This document shows, piece by piece, positions 42,564 to 52,485 of a DNA stretch of 64,000 nt (the first letter of the stretch is position 1; each line of letters begins with the position of its first letter). The notes beneath the pieces were generated by a model that saw only the letters and a program-made list of their open reading frames with translations, made no database searches and had not been told where the DNA came from. The position numbers were made by a program, and so were the translations under genes. Origin of the DNA: HTCC5015 sp051747425 (lineage in GTDB: Bacteria; Pseudomonadota; Gammaproteobacteria; HTCC5015); contig JBNJGD010000006.1 in the NCBI GenBank assembly GCA_051747425.1, positions 1-64,000 of the forward strand, written 5' to 3'.

Positions 42564-44561
42564 GTGTCGAAGCGATTGCCCGCGCCCCGCCTCACCCTGT
42601 TGTTACTGGCCAGCCTGCTGCTCGCCGCCTGCGCCACCGGCCCCATTCAGACCGGCCAGGACGAACTGGCGCGGGAACTCCAGCGGGTCGAGGACAAACC
42701 CGAGCGCGCCCTCGACTACGCCCGGCGCTACCAGAGCGAGGCCGGCCCCCGCGGCCAGGCCCGGGGGCTGCTGTTGCAAGCCGAGGCGGAACTGGCCCTG
42801 AAACGCCAGGAAGCCCTGCGAGAGACGCTGAAGCGCATCGACGACGACGCCCTGTCGCGCTACGACCACATGCGCCTTCGCTGCGTGCGCGCCCTCGCCG
42901 CACTGGAGTGGGAAACCGCCCCCGACGCGGTCAAGCAACTGCCCGGCAACGACCCCGAGGCACCCGAGGCCCTGCAGCGCCATGTACTGCGCACGCAAAT
43001 GACGGTGCTGTGGGAGGCCGGATATAAAATCGACACCCTGAGATCCCAGCTGACCCTGTTTGAACTGAGCACGGGCGACGAGCGCGAGGAACTCGGCAAC
43101 AGCGCCCTGCAACGACTGGGCGCCCTCCCCGATCGCACGCTGGAAAAAATCCGCGAGCGCGAACTGACCCCGGCCCTGACTTCCTGGTCGGCCTTTGTAC
43201 TGGCCACCAAGCCGCAGTTGTTCGACCTCGAAGGCTATCGCAGTGCCGTGGCGCTGTGGCGTGACCGCTACCCCCGGAGCAGCCTGCCCGAACGCCTGAT
43301 CGAGCGACTCGACCAGGCCATCGCCAAACGCAGCAGCTACCCCGACCGGGTGGCCCTGCTGCTACCCCTGAGCGGAAACTATTCCGAGCAGGCCGCCAGC
43401 GTGCGCGACGGCTTTCTCGCCGCCTACTATCACAGCGATCGCGACGAGTTGCCGGCGCTGTCCATCTACGATACCCGGGGCAATGCCGAGGGACTGGATA
43501 AAGCCATCGACCGGGCGCTGGAAGACGAAGTCAATCTGATCGTCGGCCCCCTGCTGAAGAGCGCCATTGCCCAACTGGCCCGACGAGATGACATCCGCGT
43601 ACCGGTGCTCGCCCTCAACCAACTCAGTGGCGACGAGCTGGACAAGGTCAAAATGCGCGCGCCCCTGTTCCAGTTTGGTCTGATCCCCGAGGATGAGGGG
43701 ACCCAGGCCGCCCGGCTGGCAATTGTCCGCAATCAGATCAAGGCCCTGATGTTGCTGCCCGACAACACACTCGGCCGTCGTCTGGGCGAGGCATTCAGCG
43801 AAGAATACGAGAACTTTGGCGGCCGCGTACTGGCCACCGAGCGCTACAACCCCGAATCCAGCGACTACGGCAGCGCGGTCAAAAGCCTGCTCAACATCAC
43901 CCAGAGCCAGTCGCGCCGCTCCATTCTGCAAACCGTTCTCGGCCGCCAGGTGGGCTATGAGCCCCGCCGGCGCCAGGATGTCGATGTCATCTACCTGGCG
44001 GCCCAGGCCCGTCAGGCGCGCAGCATCAAGCCCCTGCTCAAGTTTCACGACGCGGAAGAAGTGCCGGTGCTGGCCGCCTCACAGGCCTACGACGGCAGTG
44101 GCAGCGCCAGCATCAATCGCGATGTCGAGGGTCTTACCTTCACCGTGATGCCCTGGGTACTCAAGGCCGACGAGACGCCGCTCAACCGGCAGTTGCGCGA
44201 GCTCTGGCCCAACCAGATGGCCCGCTTCGGCTCGCTCTACGCCCTCGGCGCCGACGCCTTTGACCTGATTCCCCACCTCGGCCCCATGGCCGGTGACTAC
44301 CAGTACCACACCGGCGGTTACACCGGTCATCTGAGCGCCGATGCCGATCGCCGCATCCACCGCGAACTGATGTGGGCCGAGTACCGCGATGGCGAAGTGG
44401 TCCCGGTGGAAAACGATTTGCTCGACCTGATTCCCTTTGAAACCCCCGATCGCCAGGTGGAACCGGCGGGGGGCAAATTGCCACTGAAACAAAATGGAGA
44501 GAACAAGGATGTTCAAAAACCACAAAACCCAGGCGGAGAAAGCGCCACTCAATCGCCGTGA
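42564..44561 (+). CDS. lpoA: Penicillin-binding protein activator LpoA
   Basis: 665 aa outer-membrane lipoprotein that activates PBP1A. Signal peptide with lipobox LAAC (Cys23), a helical TPR-like N-domain (about 30-250), and a periplasmic-binding-protein-like C-domain (about 265-610; ALLLPLSGNYSEQAASVRDG, LIVGPLLKSAIAQLARR). GTG start with AGGA 7 nt upstream. Overlaps yraN by 53 bp. The order rsmI, lpoA, yraN, diaA is conserved in gammaproteobacteria. Confidence 0.94.
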   Translation: MSKRLPAPRLTLLLLASLLLAACATGPIQTGQDELARELQRVEDKPERALDYARRYQSEAGPRGQARGLLLQAEAELALKRQEALRETLKRIDDDALSRYDHMRLRCVRALAALEWETAPDAVKQLPGNDPEAPEALQRHVLRTQMTVLWEAGYKIDTLRSQLTLFELSTGDEREELGNSALQRLGALPDRTLEKIRERELTPALTSWSAFVLATKPQLFDLEGYRSAVALWRDRYPRSSLPERLIERLDQAIAKRSSYPDRVALLLPLSGNYSEQAASVRDGFLAAYYHSDRDELPALSIYDTRGNAEGLDKAIDRALEDEVNLIVGPLLKSAIAQLARRDDIRVPVLALNQLSGDELDKVKMRAPLFQFGLIPEDEGTQAARLAIVRNQIKALMLLPDNTLGRRLGEAFSEEYENFGGRVLATERYNPESSDYGSAVKSLLNITQSQSRRSILQTVLGRQVGYEPRRRQDVDVIYLAAQARQARSIKPLLKFHDAEEVPVLAASQAYDGSGSASINRDVEGLTFTVMPWVLKADETPLNRQLRELWPNQMARFGSLYALGADAFDLIPHLGPMAGDYQYHTGGYTGHLSADADRRIHRELMWAEYRDGEVVPVENDLLDLIPFETPDRQVEPAGGKLPLKQNGENKDVQKPQNPGGESATQSP

Positions 44562-44898
44562 ACTGGGCGGAAACCGGGAGAACCAGGCGCGAAGTTATCT
44601 GGAGCGAGAGGGACTGGTGCTGGTCGAGGCCAACTACAGCGCCCCCTGCGGTGAGATCGACCTGATCATGCGCGACGCCAACCAGCGCCTGATATTCGTC
44701 GAAGTGCGCCATCGCAGCAGTGGCGACTACGGTGGCGCCGCCGCCAGCATCGGCCCGAGAAAGCAGCAGCGCCTCTACCGCACCGCCCTGCACTACCTGC
44801 AAAAGCACCACCTGATGAATCACCCCTGCCGCATTGATGTGGTCGCCATTGAGGGCGACCGGGTGCAGTGGATTCCCAACGCACTCGACGGCTTTTGA
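44509..44898 (+). CDS. yraN: YraN family (UPF0102) endonuclease-like protein
   Basis: 129 aa, Holliday-junction-resolvase/restriction-endonuclease-like fold. Core motifs CGEIDLIMRD and FVEVRHRSSGDYGGA match the E-x-D...E-x-K/R-type site of the UPF0102 family. Biological role not established. Starts inside lpoA, overlapping it by 53 bp; an alternative ATG 15 nt upstream (44494) is possible. Confidence 0.92.
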   Translation: MFKNHKTQAEKAPLNRRELGGNRENQARSYLEREGLVLVEANYSAPCGEIDLIMRDANQRLIFVEVRHRSSGDYGGAAASIGPRKQQRLYRTALHYLQKHHLMNHPCRIDVVAIEGDRVQWIPNALDGF

Positions 44899-44927
44899 CA
44901 CCGCCGGCTTGAAGGCTGCAAAAAACC

Positions 44928-44962
44928 CGCGGCTCCTTTAGAATAGCCGCGAACAAAGGAGC
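44928..44962 (+). promoter_or_regulatory. Possible anti-Shine-Dalgarno leader structure of diaA
   Basis: The diaA ribosome-binding site AAAGGAGC (44955-44962) has an exact 8-base complement, GCTCCTTT, at 44932-44939. A competing hairpin CGCGGCT/AGCCGCG (44928-44934 with 44945-44951) would use part of the same anti-SD segment and leave the ribosome-binding site free. The two folds exclude each other, as in a translational switch. This rests on base complementarity only. Confidence 0.35.
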
Positions 44963-44967
44963 ACCCT

Positions 44968-45558
44968 ATGTCCCTCGACACCATTGTCAAAGATCATTTT
45001 GAAGCCAGCATCGAAGCCAAACAGCGTTCACTGGAAACCCTGATACCGGTGATTGCCCGGGCCGCCGAGCTGTGCGCCCAGCGGCTTTCCAGCGACAGCA
45101 AGATTCTCAGCTGTGGCAATGGCGGTTCCGCCGGCGACGCCCAGCACTTCTCCTCGGAGCTGCTCAATCGCTACTCCATGGAGCGCCCGCCCCTGCCGGC
45201 TGTGGCCCTGACCACCGACTCGTCCACGCTGACTTCAATCGCCAACGACTACAGCTACGACGAAGTGTTTTCCAAACAGATCAAGGCGCTGGGCAATGCC
45301 GGAGACATCCTGCTGGCCATCAGCACCAGCGGCAATTCGCGCAATGTGATTCAGGCCATTGAAGTGGCCCACGACAAGGAGATGCCGGTGATTGCCCTGA
45401 CCGGCAAGGACGGCGGTGCCATGGCCACTCTGATGCGCCCCTCCGACATCGAGATCCGCGTGCCATCGGAGACCACGGCACGCATTCAGGAAGTGCACCT
45501 GGTCGTGATTCACTGTCTCTGCGACCTGATCGATCGCCAGCTCTTCGGCGGCGCCTAG
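44968..45558 (+). CDS. diaA: DiaA-type SIS-domain protein (phosphoheptose isomerase family)
   Basis: 196 aa with one SIS domain: ILSCGNGGSAGDAQHFSSEL (about 46-65) and LLAISTSGNSRNVI, then a C-terminal helix VHLVVIHCLCDLID. The family includes GmhA (sedoheptulose-7-phosphate isomerase) and DiaA (DnaA-binding replication-initiation factor). The rsmI-lpoA-yraN context points to DiaA. Ribosome-binding site AAAGGAG 6 nt before ATG. Convergent with sspB, 7 bp gap. Confidence 0.9.
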   Translation: MSLDTIVKDHFEASIEAKQRSLETLIPVIARAAELCAQRLSSDSKILSCGNGGSAGDAQHFSSELLNRYSMERPPLPAVALTTDSSTLTSIANDYSYDEVFSKQIKALGNAGDILLAISTSGNSRNVIQAIEVAHDKEMPVIALTGKDGGAMATLMRPSDIEIRVPSETTARIQEVHLVVIHCLCDLIDRQLFGGA

Positions 45559-45565
45559 TCCACCT

Positions 45566-45982
45566 CTATTTCACGACTTTCAGGTGATTGCGGCGCTCGT
45601 CGCCGGAACCCGGGCCCGGCTCGGGTGACTCCGGCGGAGGGTTTCCGTCTCCCGGCTCCTCGCCAAAAATCATGCCCTGACCGTTCTCCTTGGCGTAGAT
45701 TGCCAGCAGGCCACCGATCGGCACAATCACCTCCATCGGCTGGCCCGAGAAGCGCGCGTTACAGCGCAAGTCGACATCACCGATCACCAGACCCTCACAA
45801 GCCGAGGGACTGACATTAAGGATAATCTGATTGTTCTGGTCGACATGCTCGGGTGGTACGGCGGTGCCCTCGTAATCGGCACTGACCAGAATGTAGGGCG
45901 TGGCATTGTTATCGACAATCCACTCATAGAGGGCGCGCACCAGGTACGGCTTGCTCGAACCCATGACAAAATCTTGATCCAT
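45566..45982 (-). CDS. sspB: ClpXP protease specificity-enhancing factor SspB
   Basis: 138 aa. Adaptor that delivers ssrA-tagged proteins to ClpXP. Substrate-binding domain about 8-108 (KPYLVRALYEWIVDNNATPY, ARFSGQPMEVIVPIGGLLAI), then a flexible acidic/proline-rich linker and the C-terminal ClpX-docking tail NHLKVVK. Downstream of sspA after an intrinsic terminator. Confidence 0.95.
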   Translation of the reverse strand: MDQDFVMGSSKPYLVRALYEWIVDNNATPYILVSADYEGTAVPPEHVDQNNQIILNVSPSACEGLVIGDVDLRCNARFSGQPMEVIVPIGGLLAIYAKENGQGMIFGEEPGDGNPPPESPEPGPGSGDERRNHLKVVK

Positions 45983-46051
45983 AATCGCTCCCTTTCGCTG
46001 TTTTTTAGCCTAACACAGGCCTTTGTCTGACAAAGTGACCGGGACAAAAAA

Positions 46052-46075
46052 GGGCGGCGACCGAAGTCGCCGCCC
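46052..46075 (-). terminator. Intrinsic terminator between sspA and sspB
   Basis: GGGCGGCGAC-CGAA-GTCGCCGCCC, a 10-bp perfect stem, followed on the minus strand by six T. 26 bp after the sspA stop, so sspB is expressed by read-through or from its own promoter. Confidence 0.9.
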
Positions 46076-46101
46076 GTTATTGCGCCACAGTGGGCAACGC
46101 C

Positions 46102-46722
46102 TTAGCGCAACAGGGTTTCAGCCTCGGAGAGGCTCTCCTTGAAGCCGCTGCGGGCAAACAAGCGCTCGGCGTAGTCCTCCACCGCAGAGGCCTGCTTGGG
46201 CAGTTCCACACCCAGTGTCGGCAGGCGCCACAGGATGGGGGCAATGCTGGCGTCCACCAGGCTGAACTCCTCATTGAGGAAAAACGGCATCTGCTCGAGA
46301 ATCGGCGCGTTGGCGGCGATGGCCTCGGTCAGCTGCTTGCGCGCCTGCTCGACGCCCTTGCCACCGGCCTGAATGGTTTCGACCAATGGATACCAGTCGT
46401 GCTCGATGCGGTAGAGGGCCAACCGACAACGGGCGCGGGAGACGGGGTCTACCGGCAGCAGGGGCGGATGGGGAAAACGCTCGTCGAGGTAGTCCATGAT
46501 GATGCGGGAGTCGTAAACCACCAGATCCCGGTCAACCAGGGTAGGCAGTACACCATAGGGATTCACATCGACCAGATCCTCGGGCATGTTGTCCGGGTCC
46601 ACATCGATGATTTCGGCGGTAATGTCTTTTTCAGTGAGAACGATGCGTGTGCGGTGACTGTAAAAACAATCCGGCCGGGAAAACAGCATCATAACGGAAC
46701 GTCGATTGGCGAGACTCGCCAT
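46102..46722 (-). CDS. sspA: Stringent starvation protein A
   Basis: 206 aa, glutathione-transferase fold, RNA polymerase-associated regulator of starvation and virulence genes. N-terminal thioredoxin-like part (MLFSRPDCFYSHRTRIVLTE, NPYGVLPTLVDRDLVVYDS) and an all-helical C-domain. The ATG at 46722 has GGAGG 8 nt upstream. Follows the cytochrome c1 gene, as in Pseudomonas. Confidence 0.95.
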   Translation of the reverse strand: MASLANRRSVMMLFSRPDCFYSHRTRIVLTEKDITAEIIDVDPDNMPEDLVDVNPYGVLPTLVDRDLVVYDSRIIMDYLDERFPHPPLLPVDPVSRARCRLALYRIEHDWYPLVETIQAGGKGVEQARKQLTEAIAANAPILEQMPFFLNEEFSLVDASIAPILWRLPTLGVELPKQASAVEDYAERLFARSGFKESLSEAETLLR

Positions 46723-46788
46723 AATCGTATCCTCCAGTATGGAAAACAAAAAGGCGGCTCGCCGGGGCGAGCCGCCTGCGGTGGCGGA

Positions 46789-47568
46789 CTAGTGAATGTC
46801 GCGCCAGTACTCTTTCTTCAAAGCGTAGGCAATCGCTGCGAAGATGAAAAGGAAGAACAATACCCAGCCACCGATCTCGCCGCGAACCATCTTGGCGGGC
46901 TCGCCAACATACTCGAGGAAGGTCACCAGGTCGAGAACGGCCCGGTCGTACTCCTCTTCGCTCAGCTTGCCCTCTTCCAGCGGCTCGAGGCCACTGATGT
47001 ATTCGACGATTTCGCCGGAGTCGTTTTCACGCTCGGAGTAAACCGGCTTTTGCCAGCCCTGCAATGGCGCCAGGGCGTGGGGCATCCCCACATTGGGGAA
47101 AGTCGTGTTGTTGGCACCGAACGGACGCGAGGGATCGTAGTAGAAACTGCGCAGGTAAGTGTACAGCCAGTCGGTGCCGCGCGAACGCGCCACCAGGCTC
47201 AGATCCGGCGGCGTTACGCCAAAGGACTGCTCGCCGTACTCGTCACCCATGGTGTTGTTCATGCGGGTGCGGTACTTGGTCGGCTCGCCATACTTGTCCG
47301 TGGTGAAGATCAAATTCTCCTCCACTTCCTCTTTGGTCAAACCGATGTCCTCGGCCATGCGGCTGTAGCGCTGAAACTTGAGCGAGTGGCAACCCATGCA
47401 GTAGTTCATGTAGATCTTGGCGCCACGCTGCAATGCCTTTTCATTGTCCAGGCTGATATTGGCGTGGTCGAGGTCCCCACCGCCACCGGCGGCCAGTGAA
47501 CTGCCTGCGAAAGCCAGTGCCATGGTGCCCATCGCAACGGCGATTGTCTTGATCATCATCTGTTTCAT
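46789..47568 (-). CDS. petC: Cytochrome bc1 complex, cytochrome c1
   Basis: 259 aa. Signal peptide (about 1-27), haem c motif C57-M-G-C60-H61 (YCMGCHS), a methionine ligand likely in NVGMPHAL, and a C-terminal membrane anchor (GGWVLFFLFIFAAIAYAL). Receives electrons from the Rieske protein and passes them to soluble or membrane cytochromes c. Its ATG overlaps the cytochrome b stop by one base (TAATG). Confidence 0.95.
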   Translation of the reverse strand: MKQMMIKTIAVAMGTMALAFAGSSLAAGGGGDLDHANISLDNEKALQRGAKIYMNYCMGCHSLKFQRYSRMAEDIGLTKEEVEENLIFTTDKYGEPTKYRTRMNNTMGDEYGEQSFGVTPPDLSLVARSRGTDWLYTYLRSFYYDPSRPFGANNTTFPNVGMPHALAPLQGWQKPVYSERENDSGEIVEYISGLEPLEEGKLSEEEYDRAVLDLVTFLEYVGEPAKMVRGEIGGWVLFFLFIFAAIAYALKKEYWRDIH

Positions 47569-48806
47569 TATTTGGTGATCCTCTCCGGTACCGGCTTGGT
47601 TTTCTCGTTGCCACTGATCCACCACAGAATGCCGAAGAAGGCGAAGTAGTAGAACGAACAAATCTGGGCAATGAGGTTCTTGATGGTGCTCGGCGCCTCC
47701 ATACCCAGCTTGCCAAGGATGAAGAAACTGATCACAAACAGGGCCAGGTTCACCTTGTAGGCAGTGGAGCGATAGCGAATCGACTTGACCGGGCTGCGAT
47801 CCAGCCAGGGCAGGAGGAACAGTACGGCGATAGAAGCGCCCATCGCGATCACACCCCAGATCTGGGTGCCGGCAAAACTCGGTACGGCACGCAGAATGGA
47901 GTAGAACGGCGTGAAGTACCAGACCGGCGCAATGTGATCAGGCGTCTTGAAGGCGTTGGCCACCACAAAGTTGGGATGCTCCAGGAAGTGACCGAAGAAG
48001 TCGGGAATGTAGAACATCACAATGGCAAAGAAGATGGCAAACACAGCGGCGCCAAAAATGTCCTTGACCGTGTAGTAGGGATGGAAGGGAATGCCGTCAA
48101 GCGGCTTGCCGTTCTCATCCTTGTTCTTCTTGATCTCAACACCCTCGGGGTTGTTGGAGCCCACCTCGTGCAGGGCAATCAGGTGTGCCACCACCAGACC
48201 CAGCAGGATCAGCGGAACGGCAATCACATGAAAGGCAAAGAAGCGATTCAGGGTAGCGCCGGAGATCACAAAGTCGCCGCGAATCCAGGTGGACAGGTCG
48301 GGGCCGATCACCGGAATGGCGTTAAACAGTGAAATGATCACCTGGGCACCCCAGTAGGACATCTGGCCGCCGGGGAGCATGTAGCCCATGAAGGCCTCGG
48401 CCATCAGGCACAGGTAGATCAGCATGCCGAAGATCCACACCAGTTCCCGGGGCTGTTTGTACGAGCCGTACATCAGGCCGCGGAACATGTGCAGATAGAT
48501 CACCACAAAGAACGCCGAGGCGCCGGTGGAGTGCATGTAGCGAATAATCCAGCCGCCGGTGACATCGCGCATGATGTATTCCACCGAGGCGAAGGCCGCC
48601 TCAAAGCTGGACGGGTTGAAGTGCATGGTCAGGAAGATACCGGTCACGATCTGGTTGACCAGCACCAGCAGTGCCAGCGAGCCAAAGAAGTACCAGAAGT
48701 TGAAGTTCTTCGGCGCGTAGTACTCACCGACATGCTCGTTCCACATCTTGGTGAGGGGGAAGCGCTTGTCGACCCAGTTCAATAGTTGCTGCGTGCGGGT
48801 TTCCAT
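47568..48806 (-). CDS. petB: Cytochrome bc1 complex, cytochrome b
   Basis: 412 aa, eight membrane helices, oxidises ubiquinol at the Qo site. Haem ligands are in MHSTGASAFFVVIYLHMFRG (helix B/D) and FFAFHVIAVPLILLGLVVAH. The Qo motif reads PVWY (residues 294-297) in place of the usual PEWY. Adjacent genes overlap by one base on each side (TGATG with petA, TAATG with petC), so the three subunits are translationally coupled. Confidence 0.96.
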   Translation of the reverse strand: METRTQQLLNWVDKRFPLTKMWNEHVGEYYAPKNFNFWYFFGSLALLVLVNQIVTGIFLTMHFNPSSFEAAFASVEYIMRDVTGGWIIRYMHSTGASAFFVVIYLHMFRGLMYGSYKQPRELVWIFGMLIYLCLMAEAFMGYMLPGGQMSYWGAQVIISLFNAIPVIGPDLSTWIRGDFVISGATLNRFFAFHVIAVPLILLGLVVAHLIALHEVGSNNPEGVEIKKNKDENGKPLDGIPFHPYYTVKDIFGAAVFAIFFAIVMFYIPDFFGHFLEHPNFVVANAFKTPDHIAPVWYFTPFYSILRAVPSFAGTQIWGVIAMGASIAVLFLLPWLDRSPVKSIRYRSTAYKVNLALFVISFFILGKLGMEAPSTIKNLIAQICSFYYFAFFGILWWISGNEKTKPVPERITK

Positions 48807-49396
48807 CAGGCGGCACCTCCGTCTTCACCAATCAGAATGGTGTTGTCGTCAATATAATAGTGGGGAGGGATTTCCATATTGGTCGGCGCGGGCACATTGG
48901 CGTAGACGCGGCCGGCCAGATCGAACTTGGAACCGTGACAGGGGCAGAAGAAGCCACCCTTCCAGTCCCGGCCCATGCCCTCTGCCGCCACTTCGGGACG
49001 GAACAGCGGCGAGCACCCCAGGTGCGTGCAAAGCCCCACCATCACCAGGTACTTGTCCTTGATGGAGCGGCTGGTGTTCTGCGCATATTCGGGCTGCTGT
49101 GGATCCGCTGATTCGGGATCGGCGAGCTTGTCGTTGAGGCTGTCGAGGTTGGACACCATCTCGTCGGTACGGCTGACCACCCAGACGGGCTTGCCACGCC
49201 ACTTGAAAGTCACCATTCGGCCGGATTCCAGTTTGCTGATATCCGCTTCGACGGGCGCACCGGCTGCTCGGGCGCGAGCGCTGGGGGTCATCGAGGCGAC
49301 AAACGGAACCGCAGCGGCCGCGACACCGGCACCACCGACGACCGCAGTCGTGGCGGTCAAGAAGCGCCGACGGCTCTGATTCACGTCATTAGACAT
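48806..49396 (-). CDS. petA: Cytochrome bc1 complex, Rieske iron-sulfur subunit
   Basis: 196 aa. Twin-arginine signal-anchor SRRRFLTATTAVV, a hinge, then the [2Fe-2S] domain with CTHLGC and CPCHGS, both Cys-His pairs present. The ATG at 49396 has GGAG upstream. First gene of the petABC operon. Its upstream region 49397-49565 has a small CCTAG/CTAGG hairpin but no clear terminator or promoter that I could confirm. Confidence 0.96.
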   Translation of the reverse strand: MSNDVNQSRRRFLTATTAVVGGAGVAAAAVPFVASMTPSARARAAGAPVEADISKLESGRMVTFKWRGKPVWVVSRTDEMVSNLDSLNDKLADPESADPQQPEYAQNTSRSIKDKYLVMVGLCTHLGCSPLFRPEVAAEGMGRDWKGGFFCPCHGSKFDLAGRVYANVPAPTNMEIPPHYYIDDNTILIGEDGGAA

Positions 49397-49565
49397 TTTT
49401 ATCTCCAGTCCAAGTAATGCGTATTCCACAAAGCCGCCTCGATCCGCCACTCGGGGATCAAACGGCGCGCCTTTCGGAAAAGTCGCGCGATTTTATCAAA
49501 TTTGGGCCTAGTTCGGCTAGGCTTAATCCCCTTTAATCGACTTTTAATTGATTCGCCGGTACGGC

Positions 49566-50324
49566 CTAGGCCGGATTGTCTATATCAATAAAGTGGTGCT
49601 CGAGACCAAAGCGCTCGGCCAGATGGGCGCCCAGTGCCGGCGCGCCATAGCGCTCGGTGGCGTGATGGCCGGCGGCATAGTAGTGAATACCCGACTCCCG
49701 GGCAATGTGGGTCGTGGGCTCGGAAATTTCACCGGAAATGTAGGCGTCCACCCCCAGATCCGCCGCTTGCTGGATAAAACCCTGGGCCCCGCCGGTGCAC
49801 CAGGCCACCCGGTCTATCTCGTCGTCCGCCTCGCCCACATGGGTGGGACGACGACCCAGACAGTCCTCGATGTGGCCGGCCAGATCGCTGCCGCTCAAGG
49901 GCTGGGGCAGGCGCGCAGTAAACAGCAGGCCCTCGGCGTGCCCCTCGCCGGCAATGGATTCCACCTCCCAACCCAGCTCGGCGGCCAGCTGGGCGTTATT
50001 GCCCAGTTCGGGATGGGCATCCAGGGGCAGATGGTAGGCCAGCAAATTGATATCGGCCTGCAGCAGGGCCTTGATCCGGCGCATTTTCATGCCCGCGATA
50101 CAGGGATCCTCACCCTTCCAGAAGTAGCCGTGGTGCACCAGCACGGCGTCCGCCTGGAGTTCGACGGCGGCGTCGACCAGCGCCTGACTGGCGGTCACGC
50201 CACTGACCAGCCGACGAACCTCGCTGCGCCCCTCCACTTGCAGACCATTGGGAGCAAAATCGCGAAACCGCCCGGTTTGCAGCAGAGACTCGCAGTAATC
50301 AATCAGTGTTTGTGTGGCAACCAT
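49566..50324 (-). CDS. Nif3-like dinuclear metal centre protein (YbgI)
   Basis: 252 aa. Metal-binding histidines are visible in ADAVLVHHGYFWK, LLAYHLPLDAH and the C-terminal YYAAGHHATERYG. Proteins of the NIF3/YbgI family bind two metals; function is uncertain, with GTP cyclohydrolase-like and RecA-related roles suggested. ATG 50324 with AAGGA upstream. Divergent from the AlgW/DegS-like protease across 67 bp, the same pairing as in Pseudomonas. Confidence 0.92.
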   Translation of the reverse strand: MVATQTLIDYCESLLQTGRFRDFAPNGLQVEGRSEVRRLVSGVTASQALVDAAVELQADAVLVHHGYFWKGEDPCIAGMKMRRIKALLQADINLLAYHLPLDAHPELGNNAQLAAELGWEVESIAGEGHAEGLLFTARLPQPLSGSDLAGHIEDCLGRRPTHVGEADDEIDRVAWCTGGAQGFIQQAADLGVDAYISGEISEPTTHIARESGIHYYAAGHHATERYGAPALGAHLAERFGLEHHFIDIDNPA

Positions 50325-50391
50325 GGCGGAATCCTTCGAGAGGGCATGCGGTATTTGATACACTACAGCGCATTGTACGGAACCCGGACCC

Positions 50392-51522
<1,131 letters not shown>

Positions 51523-51538
51523 CGCCCTTTATACGGTT

Positions 51539-52432
51539 TCACAGTTGTTCGCCCTCAAGCCAGGAAGCCACATCGGGAAAGTGGTCTTCCCGGGCCTCGG
51601 CGGCCGTCAACATGGAAACATGGTCGTAATTGCGGGCGTTGCCTGCGGCTTTGGACAACAGGGTAAACGCCTTCTCCCCGCAACCGCTCTCCTGCATAAA
51701 AAGGCGAACATCGTTGCGGTGACCCAGGCTGTGGTCATCAATGGCGGCAATGTACCAGGTCGGTGGCAGCGCCAGAGGGCGCAGGGTTTCGGCCACATCC
51801 AGTCCGTCCTCATCCAGCCACTCGTCCTCGACGATCCAGCGGGTGCACTGTTGATGGGTTTTGGCACTCTCATTATCGGCACCCACCTTGTGGCCCACCG
51901 CATCGAGAAACCCTTCGCGGCGAATCCACCAGGCAAACAGGCCGCGCCACATCAGATCAATCTTGAGGAAGCGCTCCGGGTGGCGCGAGCGCACCCGGCG
52001 CTTGCTGCCAAAATAGACCGCGCTGATGACCCGGGGAATCCACTCCTGATGGCGAGCGAGGGCCGCGTTGAGATAGACCCCGCCCCAGGAATGAGCCACC
52101 AGGTGCAGGCGCGACTGACCGCTGTGTCGGCAGACAAAGTCGAGCAAAAGCGGCAGATCCTCATCCACCGTTTCGTGTTGACCGTGCCCACTCTGCGGAC
52201 CCAGCGGCGGGGCGGACTGACCGATGCCGCGCAGATCGGCGACATAGACATCGAAGCCGTGCTCGGCGAGAAAGGGCCCCAGACCCTTGCCACTATGATG
52301 GTAAAATATGCGCCCGTTCTCGATCATGCCGTGCACCATCAGCACGGGCACGCCACCCGAACCGCTGTGGATATGCATCAGGTGAAGACGGTGACCGCCT
52401 TGGCTGTCGACATGGAGAGACTCAAACTGCAT
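51539..52432 (-). CDS. Alpha/beta hydrolase
   Basis: 297 aa. HGMIENGRIF oxyanion loop, nucleophile S115 in VAHSWGGVY, likely acid in AAIDDHS and base in NYDHVSM near the C-terminus. No signal peptide. Substrate unknown. ATG 52432 is favoured by GGAG upstream; an earlier in-frame ATG at 52462 has no ribosome-binding site. Convergent with the protease gene, 16 bp apart, and 53 bp after the DUF3080 gene. Confidence 0.85.
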   Translation of the reverse strand: MQFESLHVDSQGGHRLHLMHIHSGSGGVPVLMVHGMIENGRIFYHHSGKGLGPFLAEHGFDVYVADLRGIGQSAPPLGPQSGHGQHETVDEDLPLLLDFVCRHSGQSRLHLVAHSWGGVYLNAALARHQEWIPRVISAVYFGSKRRVRSRHPERFLKIDLMWRGLFAWWIRREGFLDAVGHKVGADNESAKTHQQCTRWIVEDEWLDEDGLDVAETLRPLALPPTWYIAAIDDHSLGHRNDVRLFMQESGCGEKAFTLLSKAAGNARNYDHVSMLTAAEAREDHFPDVASWLEGEQL

Positions 52433-52485
52433 GACACGGTGCTCCGGGGAAACAGCGCGCATTGTCGGTCAGCGCCCGACGCTTC

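Noticed and set aside
44895..44900. Perfect TTGACA as a diaA promoter -35 box
   Set aside because: It overlaps the yraN stop and no acceptable -10 lies 16-18 bp downstream.
49505..49522. CCTAG/CTAGG hairpin in the petA upstream region as a terminator
   Set aside because: Short stem and no T run after it on the minus strand.
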